This document shows positions 1 to 8,269 of a stretch of 64,000 nucleotides of DNA, piece after piece. The position numbers and the translations under genes were made by a program. The DNA lies in NCBI RefSeq assembly GCF_002479495.1, contig NZ_DLNQ01000005.1:817276-881275 (forward strand). Reading direction: 5' to 3'. This DNA is from Brevundimonas sp. UBA7506 (lineage in GTDB: Bacteria; Pseudomonadota; Alphaproteobacteria; Caulobacterales; Caulobacteraceae). Every line of letters begins with the position of its first letter. Position 1 is the first letter of the stretch. The notes under the pieces were generated by a model. It had not been told where the DNA came from. It saw nothing but the letters and a program-made list of their open reading frames with translations, and did not search any database.

Positions 1-145
1 CGTCGCCTTCCCAGAAGTCGTTTCAGGCCGTGGCCTTCCGGACCGCCAGTGGCGTATGACGCGCGGGCTAGCCGCTTACAGTTGCGGGAACAGCCGGAGT
101 TTCACACTCCGTTCCCTTTCAATCCCCTTTCGGGGAACCTGACGC
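1..145 (-). promoter_or_regulatory. Cobalamin (AdoCbl) riboswitch, 3' end cut by the window edge
   Basis: Read on the minus strand, this stretch carries the conserved cobalamin aptamer core: GGGAA, then a variable hairpin, then CCCGCAACTGTAAGCGG (complement at about 85-102). Further along are GCCACTGG (about 46-53) and GGGAAGGCGACG (complement at 1-12). The order and spacing match the class I cobalamin riboswitch. It points left, so the controlled gene, probably a B12 transporter or cobalamin synthesis gene, lies outside the window. The expression platform is also outside. It is divergent from cobU, so it does not sit in the cobU leader. Confidence 0.9.
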
Positions 146-196
146 GACCGTGGCAGTAGGACCGCGCGCCCCAGAGGTCAACCGGAGAGACGCAAC

Positions 197-718
197 ATGG
201 CCATCACCCTGGTCCTCGGCGGCGCCCGCTCGGGCAAGAGCGCCTATGCCCAGAGACAGGCTGAACAGGCGGCGGCCGCGACCGGCCGCCCGCCCCTGAT
301 GATCGCCACCGCCGAGGCCTTCGACGAAGAGATGCGCGATCGAATCGACCGGCATCGGACCGAGCGCGGCGACGGGTGGCGCACGCTGGAGGCGCCCCTC
401 GAACTGCCTGCGGCGCTGCGCGACCTGTCGGCCGAGGACATTGCGGTCGTCGACTGCCTGACCCTGTGGCTCAGCAATCAGATGCTGGCCGACCGCGACG
501 TCTCCGCCGCCGTCAATGAGTTGGCGCTGGCGTTTTCCGCCTGCCCCGCCGCCCTTTGGGTGGTCAGCAATGAGGTCGGCTGGTCCCTGGTCCCCGACAA
601 CGCGCTCGGACGCCGCTTCCGCGACGAAGCCGGCCGGCTCAACCAGCGGATCGCGTCAATCGCGGACAGCGCCTGCCTGATCGTGGCCGGCATGAAGCTG
701 GACCTGCAGCGCGCATAG
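197..718 (+). CDS. cobU: Adenosylcobinamide kinase / adenosylcobinamide-phosphate guanylyltransferase CobU
   Basis: This cytoplasmic enzyme phosphorylates adenosylcobinamide and then attaches GMP, giving AdoCbi-GDP for cobalamin assembly. The 173-residue protein has the usual family length. A P-loop GGARSGKS lies at residues 8-15. A His in RHRTERG (about residue 53) is the likely guanylylated residue, VVDCLTLWLSN lies near 85-94, and VSNEVGWSLVP follows. A GGAGAG ribosome site lies 7 bases before the ATG at 197. The gene is transcribed away from the cobalamin riboswitch at 1-145, so the two probably belong to one B12 locus that extends to the left. Nothing in the gene looks broken. Confidence 0.95.
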   Translation: MAITLVLGGARSGKSAYAQRQAEQAAAATGRPPLMIATAEAFDEEMRDRIDRHRTERGDGWRTLEAPLELPAALRDLSAEDIAVVDCLTLWLSNQMLADRDVSAAVNELALAFSACPAALWVVSNEVGWSLVPDNALGRRFRDEAGRLNQRIASIADSACLIVAGMKLDLQRA

Positions 719-742
719 CCCCCGGACGCGCGACCGCCCTAA

Positions 743-763
743 AAACGGAAACAGTTTCGTTTT
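743..763. promoter_or_regulatory. Candidate TetR-family operator (left copy)
   Basis: This is an imperfect 21-bp palindrome centred on A753. The inner arms are GAAAC and GTTTC, and the outer bases are AAA and TTT. It lies 75 bases before the beta-helix gene. It closely matches the element at 5400-5420 before the TonB receptor: both start AAACGGAA, have a central A, and end TTC, two bases, TTT. The match suggests one regulator, probably the TetR protein at 4648-5322, binds both. That is inference. Confidence 0.55.
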
Positions 764-837
764 CGTCTTGCGGGAATGACGCCGTTATGAAAACCTCATG
801 ATGGGGAAACACTCACGAGCGTTCTGGAGGGGAACTC

Positions 838-2076
838 ATGATGGCGCGCACATGGCTGTCGGTCGCATTGATGCTGGTGTTGGGGGCCTGCGGGGCCAAG
901 CCCGCCGAGAAGGGCACGGACCTTTCCAAGGCCAACACCACCTACCAGAACGAGCTGATGGAGAAGCTGATCGACGCCAAGCCCGGCACGGTCATCGAAA
1001 TCCCGGCGGGCGTCTTCACCATCGACACCAGCCTGAGCCTGGCCGTCGACGGCGTGACCATTCGCGGTCAGGGCATGGACAAGACCATCCTGAACTTCCG
1101 CAATCAGGCCGCCGGGGCGCAGGGCCTGCTGGTCACGGCCAGCAACTTCACCATCGAGGACCTGGCGCTTGAGGACACCAAGGGCGACGCCCTGAAGATC
1201 AACGAGGGCGAGAACATCGTCATACGCCGCATCCGCACGGAATGGACGCAAGGGCCCAAGACCGAGAACGGCGCCTACGGCATCTATCCGGTGCAGACGA
1301 AAAACGTCCTGATCGAGGACAGCGTGGCGATCGGCGCGTCCGACGCCGGCATCTATGTCGGCCAGTCGAAGAACGTCGTGGTCCGCCGCAACCGGGCGGA
1401 GTTCAACGTCGCCGGGATCGAGATCGAGAACTGCATCGACGCCGACGTCTATGAAAACCTGGCCACCAACAACACCGGCGGCATCCTGGTCTTCAACATG
1501 CCTCAACTGCAGCAGGCGGGATACCGGACGCGCGTCTACAAGAACCGCTCGGTCGCCAACAACACGCGCAACTTCGGCCACGCCGGCACCCCGGTCGCCA
1601 GCGTTCCGGCAGGCACGGGCGTGATCGTCAACTCCAATGATCAGGTCGAGATCTTCGACAACGACATCGCCGACAACAAGACCGCCAACATCATTATCTC
1701 CAGCCTGTTTTCCGCCGGCTATTCCGACAGCGCCATGAACGGCGACTTCGACCCCTATCCCGAAGCCATCCTGATCAAGGACAACCGTTTCAGCGGCGGC
1801 GGAAACTCGCCCGACGGCATGGATCTTCAGGCCTTGCGCGTGGCCAAGTTCGGCCCGACGGGCCGCTTCCCCGACATCGTCTGGGACGGCTACGTCAATC
1901 CCAAGCGTCTGGTGAACGGCCAGATGCCCGCCGCCCTGCGCATCTGCATCGACAACGGCGAGGCGGGCGTCCTCAACGTCGACGGCCCGAACAAGTACGC
2001 CAATCCGAACACCGACATGGCGCCGCACAAATGCACCCTGCCGCGCCTGTCGCCCGTCGTCCTGCCGGGAGCCTGA
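838..2076 (+). CDS. Secreted parallel beta-helix repeat lipoprotein (TIGR03805-like)
   Basis: The 412-residue protein begins with a lipoprotein signal whose lipobox is LGAC (Cys about residue 18), so it should be lipid-anchored in the envelope. From about residue 60 to 300 it shows the repeating N/I/V/G-rich pattern of a right-handed parallel beta-helix, for example NFTIEDLALEDT, NVLIEDSVAIG and NVVVRRNRAEF. From memory, such proteins occur in a conserved two-gene pair with the diheme protein encoded next; the role of the pair is unknown. GGAGGGG precedes tandem ATGs at 838 and 841. It is the first gene of a tight operon with the cytochrome (9-base gap) and the aldehyde dehydrogenase. No polysaccharide-lyase catalytic motif was recognised, so an enzymatic role is open. 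Confidence 0.85.
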   Translation: MMARTWLSVALMLVLGACGAKPAEKGTDLSKANTTYQNELMEKLIDAKPGTVIEIPAGVFTIDTSLSLAVDGVTIRGQGMDKTILNFRNQAAGAQGLLVTASNFTIEDLALEDTKGDALKINEGENIVIRRIRTEWTQGPKTENGAYGIYPVQTKNVLIEDSVAIGASDAGIYVGQSKNVVVRRNRAEFNVAGIEIENCIDADVYENLATNNTGGILVFNMPQLQQAGYRTRVYKNRSVANNTRNFGHAGTPVASVPAGTGVIVNSNDQVEIFDNDIADNKTANIIISSLFSAGYSDSAMNGDFDPYPEAILIKDNRFSGGGNSPDGMDLQALRVAKFGPTGRFPDIVWDGYVNPKRLVNGQMPAALRICIDNGEAGVLNVDGPNKYANPNTDMAPHKCTLPRLSPVVLPGA

Positions 2077-2085
2077 CGCGGCCTC

Positions 2086-3234
2086 ATGACACGGTTTCGA
2101 CTGCTCACCCTTTGCCTGGCGCTGGTCGCCGGGGCAGCGGCCTGCACCCGGCCGTCGCCGCCCCCGCAGCCCCTGGTCGATCCGGCCTATTTCGCCACGG
2201 AGAACCCCAGGTCCTTGCGGGACTGGGGCATGGTCCAGGTGTCGGGCGACGCCCTGGTTCTGGGTCAGCGCGTCACCCCCTATGACGTCACGACGCCGCT
2301 GTTCACCGACCATGCGCAGAAGCTGCGGACGATCTGGATGCCGCCCGGCGCTGCGGCGGACTACAAGCCCGGCGACGACGAGTTGTCCTTCCCTGTCGGG
2401 ACGGTCATCACCAAGACCTTCTTCTATCAGACCGGACGCGGCGGCCGGGTGCTGCAACAGGCCGACCAGGCCCTGATCCACAACGGTGCGGGGCTGAACC
2501 TGAAGAAGGTTCGCATGGTCGAGACCCGGCTGCTGATCCGTCGACCGGAAGGTTGGGCCGCCCTCACCTATCTGTGGAACGAGGCCCAGACTGAGGCCGT
2601 CTTGCACCGGGTCGGCGCGGTGGTCCCGCTCAAGTTGGCGCGGGCGGACGGCGAGGACCAGGCCTTCTCCTACATCGTGCCCAACGTGACCCAGTGCTCG
2701 GCCTGCCACGCGACCAATGTGGCCACGCGCGTCATCCAACCCATCGGCCCCAAGCCCCGGCTGCTCAACCGCGATTTCGCCTATGCGGACGGAACCGAGA
2801 ACCAGCTGACCCGCCTGACCAAGGCCGGTTATCTGCGCGGCCTCGCCGATCCGAAAGACGCCCCGAAGGACGTGTCGTGGACGGACGCCGGCGCACCGCT
2901 CGAGGCGCGGGCGCGGGCCTATCTCGACGTCAACTGCGGCCATTGCCACAATCCCAAGGGTCCGGCCGACACCTCGGGTCTTTATCTGAACGCCGCCACG
3001 CCGCTTTCAGGGCCGACCGGCGTCTGCAAGCTGCCTGTGGCGGCCGGCCCCGGCACGGGCAATCTTCGTTTCGACATCGTGCCGGGCGACGCCAAGGCGT
3101 CGATCATCCCCTATCGCATGGCGTCGACGAATCCCGCGGTGATGATGCCCGAGATCGGCCGCTCGACCGCCCATGCCGAGGGTGTGGCCCTCGTCCGCTT
3201 CTGGATCGATTCAATGGAGGGATCATGTCGGTAG
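2086..3234 (+). CDS. SO2930-family diheme c-type cytochrome lipoprotein
   Basis: The 382-residue envelope protein has a lipobox ending in AAAC (Cys about residue 20). Two c-type heme sites are visible: CSACH near residue 204 and CGHCH near residue 284. The region GQRVTPYDVTTPLFTDHAQK near residue 60 is characteristic of the SO2930/HNE_0200 family, which is paired with beta-helix proteins like the one just upstream. It probably carries electrons for, or catalyses, a periplasmic oxidation; the substrate is unknown. It follows the beta-helix gene by 9 bases and overlaps the start of the aldehyde dehydrogenase by 10 bases. Coupled translation and a shared pathway are therefore likely. Confidence 0.88.
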   Translation: MTRFRLLTLCLALVAGAAACTRPSPPPQPLVDPAYFATENPRSLRDWGMVQVSGDALVLGQRVTPYDVTTPLFTDHAQKLRTIWMPPGAAADYKPGDDELSFPVGTVITKTFFYQTGRGGRVLQQADQALIHNGAGLNLKKVRMVETRLLIRRPEGWAALTYLWNEAQTEAVLHRVGAVVPLKLARADGEDQAFSYIVPNVTQCSACHATNVATRVIQPIGPKPRLLNRDFAYADGTENQLTRLTKAGYLRGLADPKDAPKDVSWTDAGAPLEARARAYLDVNCGHCHNPKGPADTSGLYLNAATPLSGPTGVCKLPVAAGPGTGNLRFDIVPGDAKASIIPYRMASTNPAVMMPEIGRSTAHAEGVALVRFWIDSMEGSCR

Positions 3235-4628
3235 AGCCCCTGCGGCCCCTCGCCCCCGCTTCCGAGGTCGCCTCGGTCGTCCAGACCCTGCGCGCAGGCT
3301 TCGAAAGCGGCCTGACGCGCGATCTGGCCTGGCGTCAAAGCCAACTCGCCGCACTCGAACGGATGATGATCGAGAACGAGGCCAGAATCGCCGAGGCCCT
3401 GGCGGCCGATCTGGGCAAGCCTTTCGGCGAGGCCTGCACGGCCGAGATCGACTTCGTCCGCAAGGAAGCGGCGCACGCGCATAAACACCTCCGCCGTTGG
3501 GCTCGACCGCAACGCACCGCGACGCCGCTCGCGATCCAGCCGGGCCGGAGCTTCATCGAAACCACGCCCTACGGCGTGACCCTGATCATCGGAGCGTGGA
3601 ACTATCCCTTCCAGCTTGTTCTGGGGCCGCTGGTCGGAGCGATCGCGGCGGGCAACTGCGCCGTCATCAAGCCCTCCGAAATGGCCGCAAGGTCATCGGC
3701 CCTGCTGAAGCAGCTGGTGGAACGGTACCTGGACCCGCGCGCCTTCGCCGTGGTCGAGGGCGATGCGGAGGTCTCAACCACCCTGCTCGACCAACGCTTC
3801 GACCTGATCTTCTACACGGGCGGCGAACGGGTGGGTCGCGTCGTGATGACGGCCGCCGCCAAACATCTGACCCCGGTCGTGCTGGAACTGGGCGGCCAGA
3901 ATCCCTGCATCGTCGACGAGACGGCCGATCTGGCGGTGGCCGCCCGACGCATCGTCTGGGGCCGCTTCCTCAACGCCGGTCAGATCTGCGTGGCGCCGGA
4001 TCACGTCTACGTCGCCGCCTCGGTCGAGGCTCAACTGCTGGACGAGCTGAAGCGGGCGGTGACGACCATGTTCGGCCCCGATCCCAAATCGAGCCCTGAC
4101 TTCGGGCGCATCATCAACCCGCGCCACGCCGCGCGCCTGCAGGCCCTGCTGGCCGACGGCCGCGCCGTCACAGGCGGCCAGGCCGATGTCGAGGCCTGCT
4201 ATGTCGCGCCCACCATCCTGACCGAGGTCTCGCCCGATGCCCCGGTGATGGCCGAGGAGATTTTCGGCCCCATCCTGCCGGTCCTGCCCTACGAGACGCT
4301 GGATGCGCCGCTGGCGACCATCAACGCCCGTTCGCCCGCCCTGGCCCTTTATGCCTTCACCAGGAACAAGGCGACCGCCGACCGGATCATCGCCTCGACG
4401 CGATCAGGCTCGGCGACCATCAATGACACGGTGGTCTTCATGGCCAACCCCAACCTGCCGTTCGGCGGCGTGGGCGCCAGCGGCATGGGCGCCTATCACG
4501 GACGATTCAGTTTCGAGACCTTCAGCCACCGCCGCGCCGTGCTGAAGCGCAGCTTCGCCCTGGACGCCAGCGTCCGCTATCCACCCTTCACCAAGGCCAG
4601 GCTGGCGCTGCTGCGACGCATGGCCTGA
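3225..4628 (+). CDS. Class 3-type NAD(P)-dependent aldehyde dehydrogenase
   Basis: This 467-residue cytoplasmic enzyme oxidises an aldehyde to the acid. The length and the spacing of the catalytic residues fit the fatty/aromatic aldehyde dehydrogenase (ALDH3) branch. Glu about 221 lies in ELGGQNP and the nucleophile Cys about 255 in NAGQICVAPD. The Rossmann motif IIGAWNYPFQL lies near residue 120. The reading frame is open well upstream, but the ATG at 3225 is preferred because GGAGGG lies just before it and the MSVEPLRPLAP start fits the family. It is the last gene of the beta-helix/cytochrome operon. This suggests the module generates an aldehyde, possibly from a hydrophobic alcohol or alkyl chain, which is inference. 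Confidence 0.9.
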   Translation: MSVEPLRPLAPASEVASVVQTLRAGFESGLTRDLAWRQSQLAALERMMIENEARIAEALAADLGKPFGEACTAEIDFVRKEAAHAHKHLRRWARPQRTATPLAIQPGRSFIETTPYGVTLIIGAWNYPFQLVLGPLVGAIAAGNCAVIKPSEMAARSSALLKQLVERYLDPRAFAVVEGDAEVSTTLLDQRFDLIFYTGGERVGRVVMTAAAKHLTPVVLELGGQNPCIVDETADLAVAARRIVWGRFLNAGQICVAPDHVYVAASVEAQLLDELKRAVTTMFGPDPKSSPDFGRIINPRHAARLQALLADGRAVTGGQADVEACYVAPTILTEVSPDAPVMAEEIFGPILPVLPYETLDAPLATINARSPALALYAFTRNKATADRIIASTRSGSATINDTVVFMANPNLPFGGVGASGMGAYHGRFSFETFSHRRAVLKRSFALDASVRYPPFTKARLALLRRMA

Positions 4629-4647
4629 AGCCGTGCGGGCCCCGCAA

Positions 4648-5322
4648 CTAGTCTTCCAGATAGGCCGAGAGATACCGTTCCAGGGCCACCGTGGCCTCGG
4701 CGAACAGACGGTCGGTCCATTCCGAATGGGCTTCACCGCTGGTCAGGGTTTCGAACGAAGTGAAGATTTCAGTGGCCATGCGGGCGACCGCCAGAGGCGC
4801 GCCGCCGTGGAAGCCGTCGAGCCCCCGCTCCCAGCGCGCCGCCAGATAGGCCGCGATCTGCGCATTGGCGTGTTCCTTGACGATCCGCAGCTCGCGCGTC
4901 GTCAGCATCAGGTGGAATAGCGGCCGATAGGCCGGATCTTCGTTCAGCGTCTTTCGCAAGGCCAGCATGACCGCCAGATGGCGTTCGCGCCACGACGTGT
5001 ACTGGGGATTCTCGAGAATCTCGGCGATGCGGGTGTGAAGCTGCGCCACCAGGGTCTCGAACAGCTCCTTGTAGATGGCGAAGACGTTCGGGAAATAGCG
5101 ATAGATCGAGCTAACCGGCACATTGGCTTCGGCCGCAATGCTGCTGGTGGTGATCGTGTCGACCGAGGTCGTGGCCAGAAGACGCTCGGTCGCCGCCAGC
5201 ACGCTGTCGATCCGGTCGCGCGCACGCTTCTGCATCGGCGCCGTGCGCCGTCCCAGCGAGCTGGCGGGCGAGCTCGCCGGTGTGGTCGTTTCTTGCAGCG
5301 CGCGCGGGCCCACTGACGTCAT
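4648..5322 (-). CDS. TetR/AcrR-family transcriptional regulator
   Basis: The 224-residue protein has an N-terminal TetR helix-turn-helix at about residues 58-79 (TTSSIAAEANVPVSSIYRYF), followed by an all-helical ligand domain. The ATG at 5322 is preferred, with GGAGAGG just upstream; a GTG at 5355 would add 11 residues. The first 30 residues are low-complexity and probably disordered. The gene is convergent with the aldehyde dehydrogenase and divergent from the TonB receptor. The shared region holds a palindrome (5400-5420) whose near-copy lies before the beta-helix gene. It is probably the local repressor, released by the pathway substrate, though no ligand can be named. Confidence 0.9.
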   Translation of the reverse strand: MTSVGPRALQETTTPASSPASSLGRRTAPMQKRARDRIDSVLAATERLLATTSVDTITTSSIAAEANVPVSSIYRYFPNVFAIYKELFETLVAQLHTRIAEILENPQYTSWRERHLAVMLALRKTLNEDPAYRPLFHLMLTTRELRIVKEHANAQIAAYLAARWERGLDGFHGGAPLAVARMATEIFTSFETLTSGEAHSEWTDRLFAEATVALERYLSAYLED

Positions 5323-5399
5323 CCTCTCCGCCCCAATCCTCAGGCCGTCTAACACGCCTGCACGCCCCTGTAAGCCGTCCAGGCGCTCTCCCTCTTGTC

Positions 5400-5420
5400 A
5401 AACGGAATAATATTCTGTTT
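5400..5420. promoter_or_regulatory. Candidate TetR-family operator (right copy)
   Basis: A 21-bp palindrome is centred on A5410: inner arms GAATA and TATTC, one mismatched pair, then outer arms AAAC and GTTT. It lies between the divergent tetR and TonB-receptor genes, 38 bases before the receptor ATG. A near-copy lies at 743-763. Its size and location fit a TetR dimer site that would regulate the receptor and tetR itself. Confidence 0.6.
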
Positions 5421-5457
5421 CGTTAAGTCTAGGGAACAGGGGTTTGGGAGGGCCGCT

Positions 5458-7890
5458 ATGACCAAGATGGAATTCCGCCGCAAGGCGACGCTGGCCGTCG
5501 GCGTGGCGTTGGCCGCGCTGGCCGCGCCGGGGCTGACCTGGGCGCAGGACGCGGCGCCGCAGGACGCGACGTCGCTGGACGACGTCATCGTCACCGCACA
5601 GAGGCGCGAGCAAAGCCTGCAAGAAGTGCCGATCACGGTGAACGTGGTCACCGCCGAGGCGCTGGAAGCCCTGGCGGCGGACGACATCGGCGACATGGCC
5701 GTCTTCGTGCCCGGTCTGTCGGTCTCGAACACCAGCCCGACCCAGGCGCGCTACAGCATTCGCGGCGTCGCGACCTCGGACTTCGGCGTCGGCACCGACC
5801 CGGCGGTCGGGGTCTATGTCGACGGGGTCTATGCGGCCCGCTCGGGCGCGGCCCTGCTGGCCTTCAGCGACGTGGCGCGGGTCGAGGTGCTGAAGGGGCC
5901 GCAAGGCACCCTGTTCGGCCGCAACAGCGCCGCGGGCGCCGTCTCCATCACCACCAACAAGCCCAGCGACGCATTCGAGGCCCGGCTGGGCCTTCGCCTC
6001 GGCGAATACGACAAACGCCGCCTCGAAGGCCTGGTCAACCTGCCGATCAACGACGTCATGGCCCTGCGGGTCAACGCCCTGGTGAACCGCCGCGACGGCT
6101 GGCTGATCGATAGCGCCACCGGCGAGGACTATGACCGCGAAGACAACTGGGCGGCCCGCGCCGCCCTGCGCTGGGACGTCACGCCCCGGACCCAGGCCAT
6201 CCTGAGTTGGAGCCATGACGAGATTGATCAGGATGCGCGCCCAGCCATCGGCGTCGCGCCCATCCCGGCGGCGCCGGGCCTGCCCGCCTTCCCGTCCGAG
6301 CCCGCCGACTACACCAATCCGTTCGAGAAGCGCGTCTTCAACGACGTCATCGACAACCACGAGACGCGGCGTCTCGACGAGGCCGTGCTGACCATCACCC
6401 ACGCCTTCGGCGACATTGATTTCACCTCCCTGACCTCGATCCGGCAGTTCAAGACCGAGAACCGCGAGGACGAGGACGGCACCAATCGCCCCGACCTCTA
6501 TTTCGACACCAACAACCGGGAAAAGAACCGGTCCTGGTATCAGGAATTCCGCCTCGCCGGCGAAACCGGCGCCTTCAACTGGATCGCGGGCGCCAGCTAC
6601 TATTCCGAAAACGCCAAGCAGCGCAGCGACACCTACGCCGCCACTGACACGATCAACACCATCCTGGCCAATGCGGCCGGCGCCCCGCTGTTCTCGCTGG
6701 CCGACATGATCCTGGGGATGGCGGGCATTCCGGCCAGCACCCTGGGCCACAGCTGGCGGGAGGACATGATCAACGAGGGCGACTTCGACGCGACGGCCGT
6801 CTTCGCCGACGTCATCTGGGCCGCTTCCGATCGCCTGAACCTGACGTTCGGCCTGCGCTACACCCGCGACAAGAAGTCGTTCCAGTGGCTGAACGGTCGA
6901 CGCATGGCGCCGGAACTCGACGCCGTGCTCAACGATCCGACGATCAACTTCGTATTGAACGACAACATGGGCCCGGCCCTAGGCTACCTCTACGCCGACT
7001 ACATTTTCGACCTGTCCGCCCTGGCCGGCGTGCCGTGCGACAACGGCGTCACGGTCCAGGAAGGCGTGACCTGCAAGCTGTCGGATTCCTGGGAGGATCT
7101 GAGCCCGCGCTTCGTCGCCGACTATCACCTGACCGACAGCGCGATGGTCTTCTTCTCCTACGCCAAGGGCTACAAGGCCGGAGGCTTCAACAGCGTCGAG
7201 GTCGCTTCGCGCTTCGACAACGAGGACGTCCAGAATTTCGAAATCGGGCTGAAGAGCAACCTCGGTGCCCACGCCCGCCTCAATCTCTCGGCCTTTACGT
7301 ATGACTATGACGGCAAGCAATCGATCCGCCTGGTCGTCCCGGCAGGCTCCAGCGTGCCGCAATACCTGGTCGAAACCAGCGACGACACGGCCTGGGGCCT
7401 CGACATGCAACTGGACGTGCAGCCCATCGAGGGCCTGAACCTGTTCGCCAACGCCCAATACATCGACGCCACCTACAACCGGAAAATCACTGACGCCGGG
7501 GATCTGGCCGGGCAACCCACGGGCGAGCCATTGTGGTCGGCGTCGGTCGGCGCCTCCTATCGCCAAGACCTGGGCGACGCAGGTTCGCTCGACATGCAGG
7601 TCGTCCACGCCTATCGCGGCGAGGGTCGCTGCAACACCACCTCGACGGGACAGGGCTCGTGCCTGAAAACCCCCTGGTTCGACCCGTCCGAAGCCCAGAA
7701 CCGCACTGACGCGCGCCTCTACTGGCGAACCGCGAACCAGCGCTATCAGTTGGGCGTCTACGTCAACAACCTGTTCGACAATCAGTATGTCACGGGGGTC
7801 AACAACATCACCGCCACCACCCTGGGCACGCCCTTCGTCGGCCTGACCGAACCCCGCATGTGGGGCGTGGACCTGACCTACGCCTACTGA
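5458..7890 (+). CDS. TonB-dependent outer-membrane receptor
   Basis: The 810-residue protein has a signal peptide ending near TWAQDA, a TonB box/plug start DDVIVTAQRREQSLQ, and the plug motif VEVLKGPQGTLFGRNSAAGAV. The 22-strand barrel ends in a typical aromatic C-terminus (VDLTYAY). The ATG at 5458 with GGGAGGG upstream is chosen over an upstream in-frame GTG at 5395, because the signal peptide then begins properly. No STN signalling domain is present, so it should not signal to an ECF sigma factor. Regulation is more likely through the palindrome at 5400-5420 and the divergent TetR gene. The receptor probably imports the substrate or an inducer of the beta-helix/cytochrome/ALDH operon. It resembles the large IroN/fungal-type receptor group common in Caulobacter relatives. 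Confidence 0.93.
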   Translation: MTKMEFRRKATLAVGVALAALAAPGLTWAQDAAPQDATSLDDVIVTAQRREQSLQEVPITVNVVTAEALEALAADDIGDMAVFVPGLSVSNTSPTQARYSIRGVATSDFGVGTDPAVGVYVDGVYAARSGAALLAFSDVARVEVLKGPQGTLFGRNSAAGAVSITTNKPSDAFEARLGLRLGEYDKRRLEGLVNLPINDVMALRVNALVNRRDGWLIDSATGEDYDREDNWAARAALRWDVTPRTQAILSWSHDEIDQDARPAIGVAPIPAAPGLPAFPSEPADYTNPFEKRVFNDVIDNHETRRLDEAVLTITHAFGDIDFTSLTSIRQFKTENREDEDGTNRPDLYFDTNNREKNRSWYQEFRLAGETGAFNWIAGASYYSENAKQRSDTYAATDTINTILANAAGAPLFSLADMILGMAGIPASTLGHSWREDMINEGDFDATAVFADVIWAASDRLNLTFGLRYTRDKKSFQWLNGRRMAPELDAVLNDPTINFVLNDNMGPALGYLYADYIFDLSALAGVPCDNGVTVQEGVTCKLSDSWEDLSPRFVADYHLTDSAMVFFSYAKGYKAGGFNSVEVASRFDNEDVQNFEIGLKSNLGAHARLNLSAFTYDYDGKQSIRLVVPAGSSVPQYLVETSDDTAWGLDMQLDVQPIEGLNLFANAQYIDATYNRKITDAGDLAGQPTGEPLWSASVGASYRQDLGDAGSLDMQVVHAYRGEGRCNTTSTGQGSCLKTPWFDPSEAQNRTDARLYWRTANQRYQLGVYVNNLFDNQYVTGVNNITATTLGTPFVGLTEPRMWGVDLTYAY

Positions 7891-7919
7891 TCGCCACAGC
7901 CGCGGCGCCCTGACAGAAA

Positions 7920-7945
7920 GACCCTCCGAAAGCCTTCGGAGGGTC
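7920..7945 (+). terminator. Rho-independent terminator after the TonB receptor
   Basis: A perfect 11-bp stem, GACCCTCCGAA pairing with TTCGGAGGGTC, closes a 4-base AGCC loop 29 bases after the receptor stop. The following T-tract is weak (TCTTCGATTT). Confidence 0.8.
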
Positions 7946-8098
7946 TCTTCGATTTCCCATGACCGTCAGCGGACTATTCCCACTCGACGGCGCCAAAACT
8001 CTCGCAAGCATCTGAAATAAAAAAGAGAATGATAAGCCTCGCCTGAGCGATGCTCAGCAAGCCGTTTCTCCACGAGCCCTTCTGAATCCCCCTGAGAA

Positions 8099-8200
8099 AA
8101 CCTGGATCATGCCCGGACCCGGCGTCGGGATCGGCGCGTCCTCTATCACCAGGGGCTTGCCGAACTCACGCACGACGGCGGCCTTCATGACTGCAGCCAT
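8099..8200 (-). pseudogene. 5' remnant of a zinc alcohol dehydrogenase gene (adhP-like)
   Basis: On the minus strand an ATG at 8200 with a GAGGAG ribosome site opens a frame reading MAAVMKAAVVREFGKPLVIE and then DAPIPTPGPGMIQV. This is the characteristic N-terminus of AdhP-type NAD/zinc alcohol dehydrogenases. After about 34 residues the similarity stops, and the frame closes near 8054 without any of the catalytic Cys/His zinc ligands. The relic lies just downstream of an aldehyde dehydrogenase on the same strand, a common aldehyde/alcohol dehydrogenase pairing. An intact adhP was probably lost when the DNA to its left arrived or was rearranged. Confidence 0.75.
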
Positions 8201-8228
8201 GATCACGTCTCCTCGCCGGTCTGGTCAA

Positions 8229-8260
8229 AAACGAAGGGCGCGGGCTTAACGCCCGCGCCC
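8229..8260 (-). terminator. Rho-independent terminator after the aldehyde dehydrogenase
   Basis: A perfect 10-bp GC stem (GGGCGCGGGC with GCCCGCGCCC, 8236-8260, loop TTAAC) is followed on the minus strand by TTCGTTTTT. It starts 10 bases past the dehydrogenase stop and would block read-through into the adhP remnant. Confidence 0.8.
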
Positions 8261-8269
8261 TCAAATGGA

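Noticed and set aside
796-2949. Long minus-strand frame opposite the beta-helix and cytochrome genes
   Set aside because: High GC leaves long antisense frames. The plus strand has clear signal peptides, heme motifs and ribosome sites, and the minus product has no recognisable domain.
5398-6750. 450-residue minus-strand frame opposite the TonB receptor
   Set aside because: The product is compositionally biased with no domain, while the plus-strand receptor is complete.
7974-8030. Short minus frame ending SFGAVEWE beside the adhP remnant
   Set aside because: It could be the C-terminal remains of a lost gene, but it is too short to assign and no start or family is recognised.
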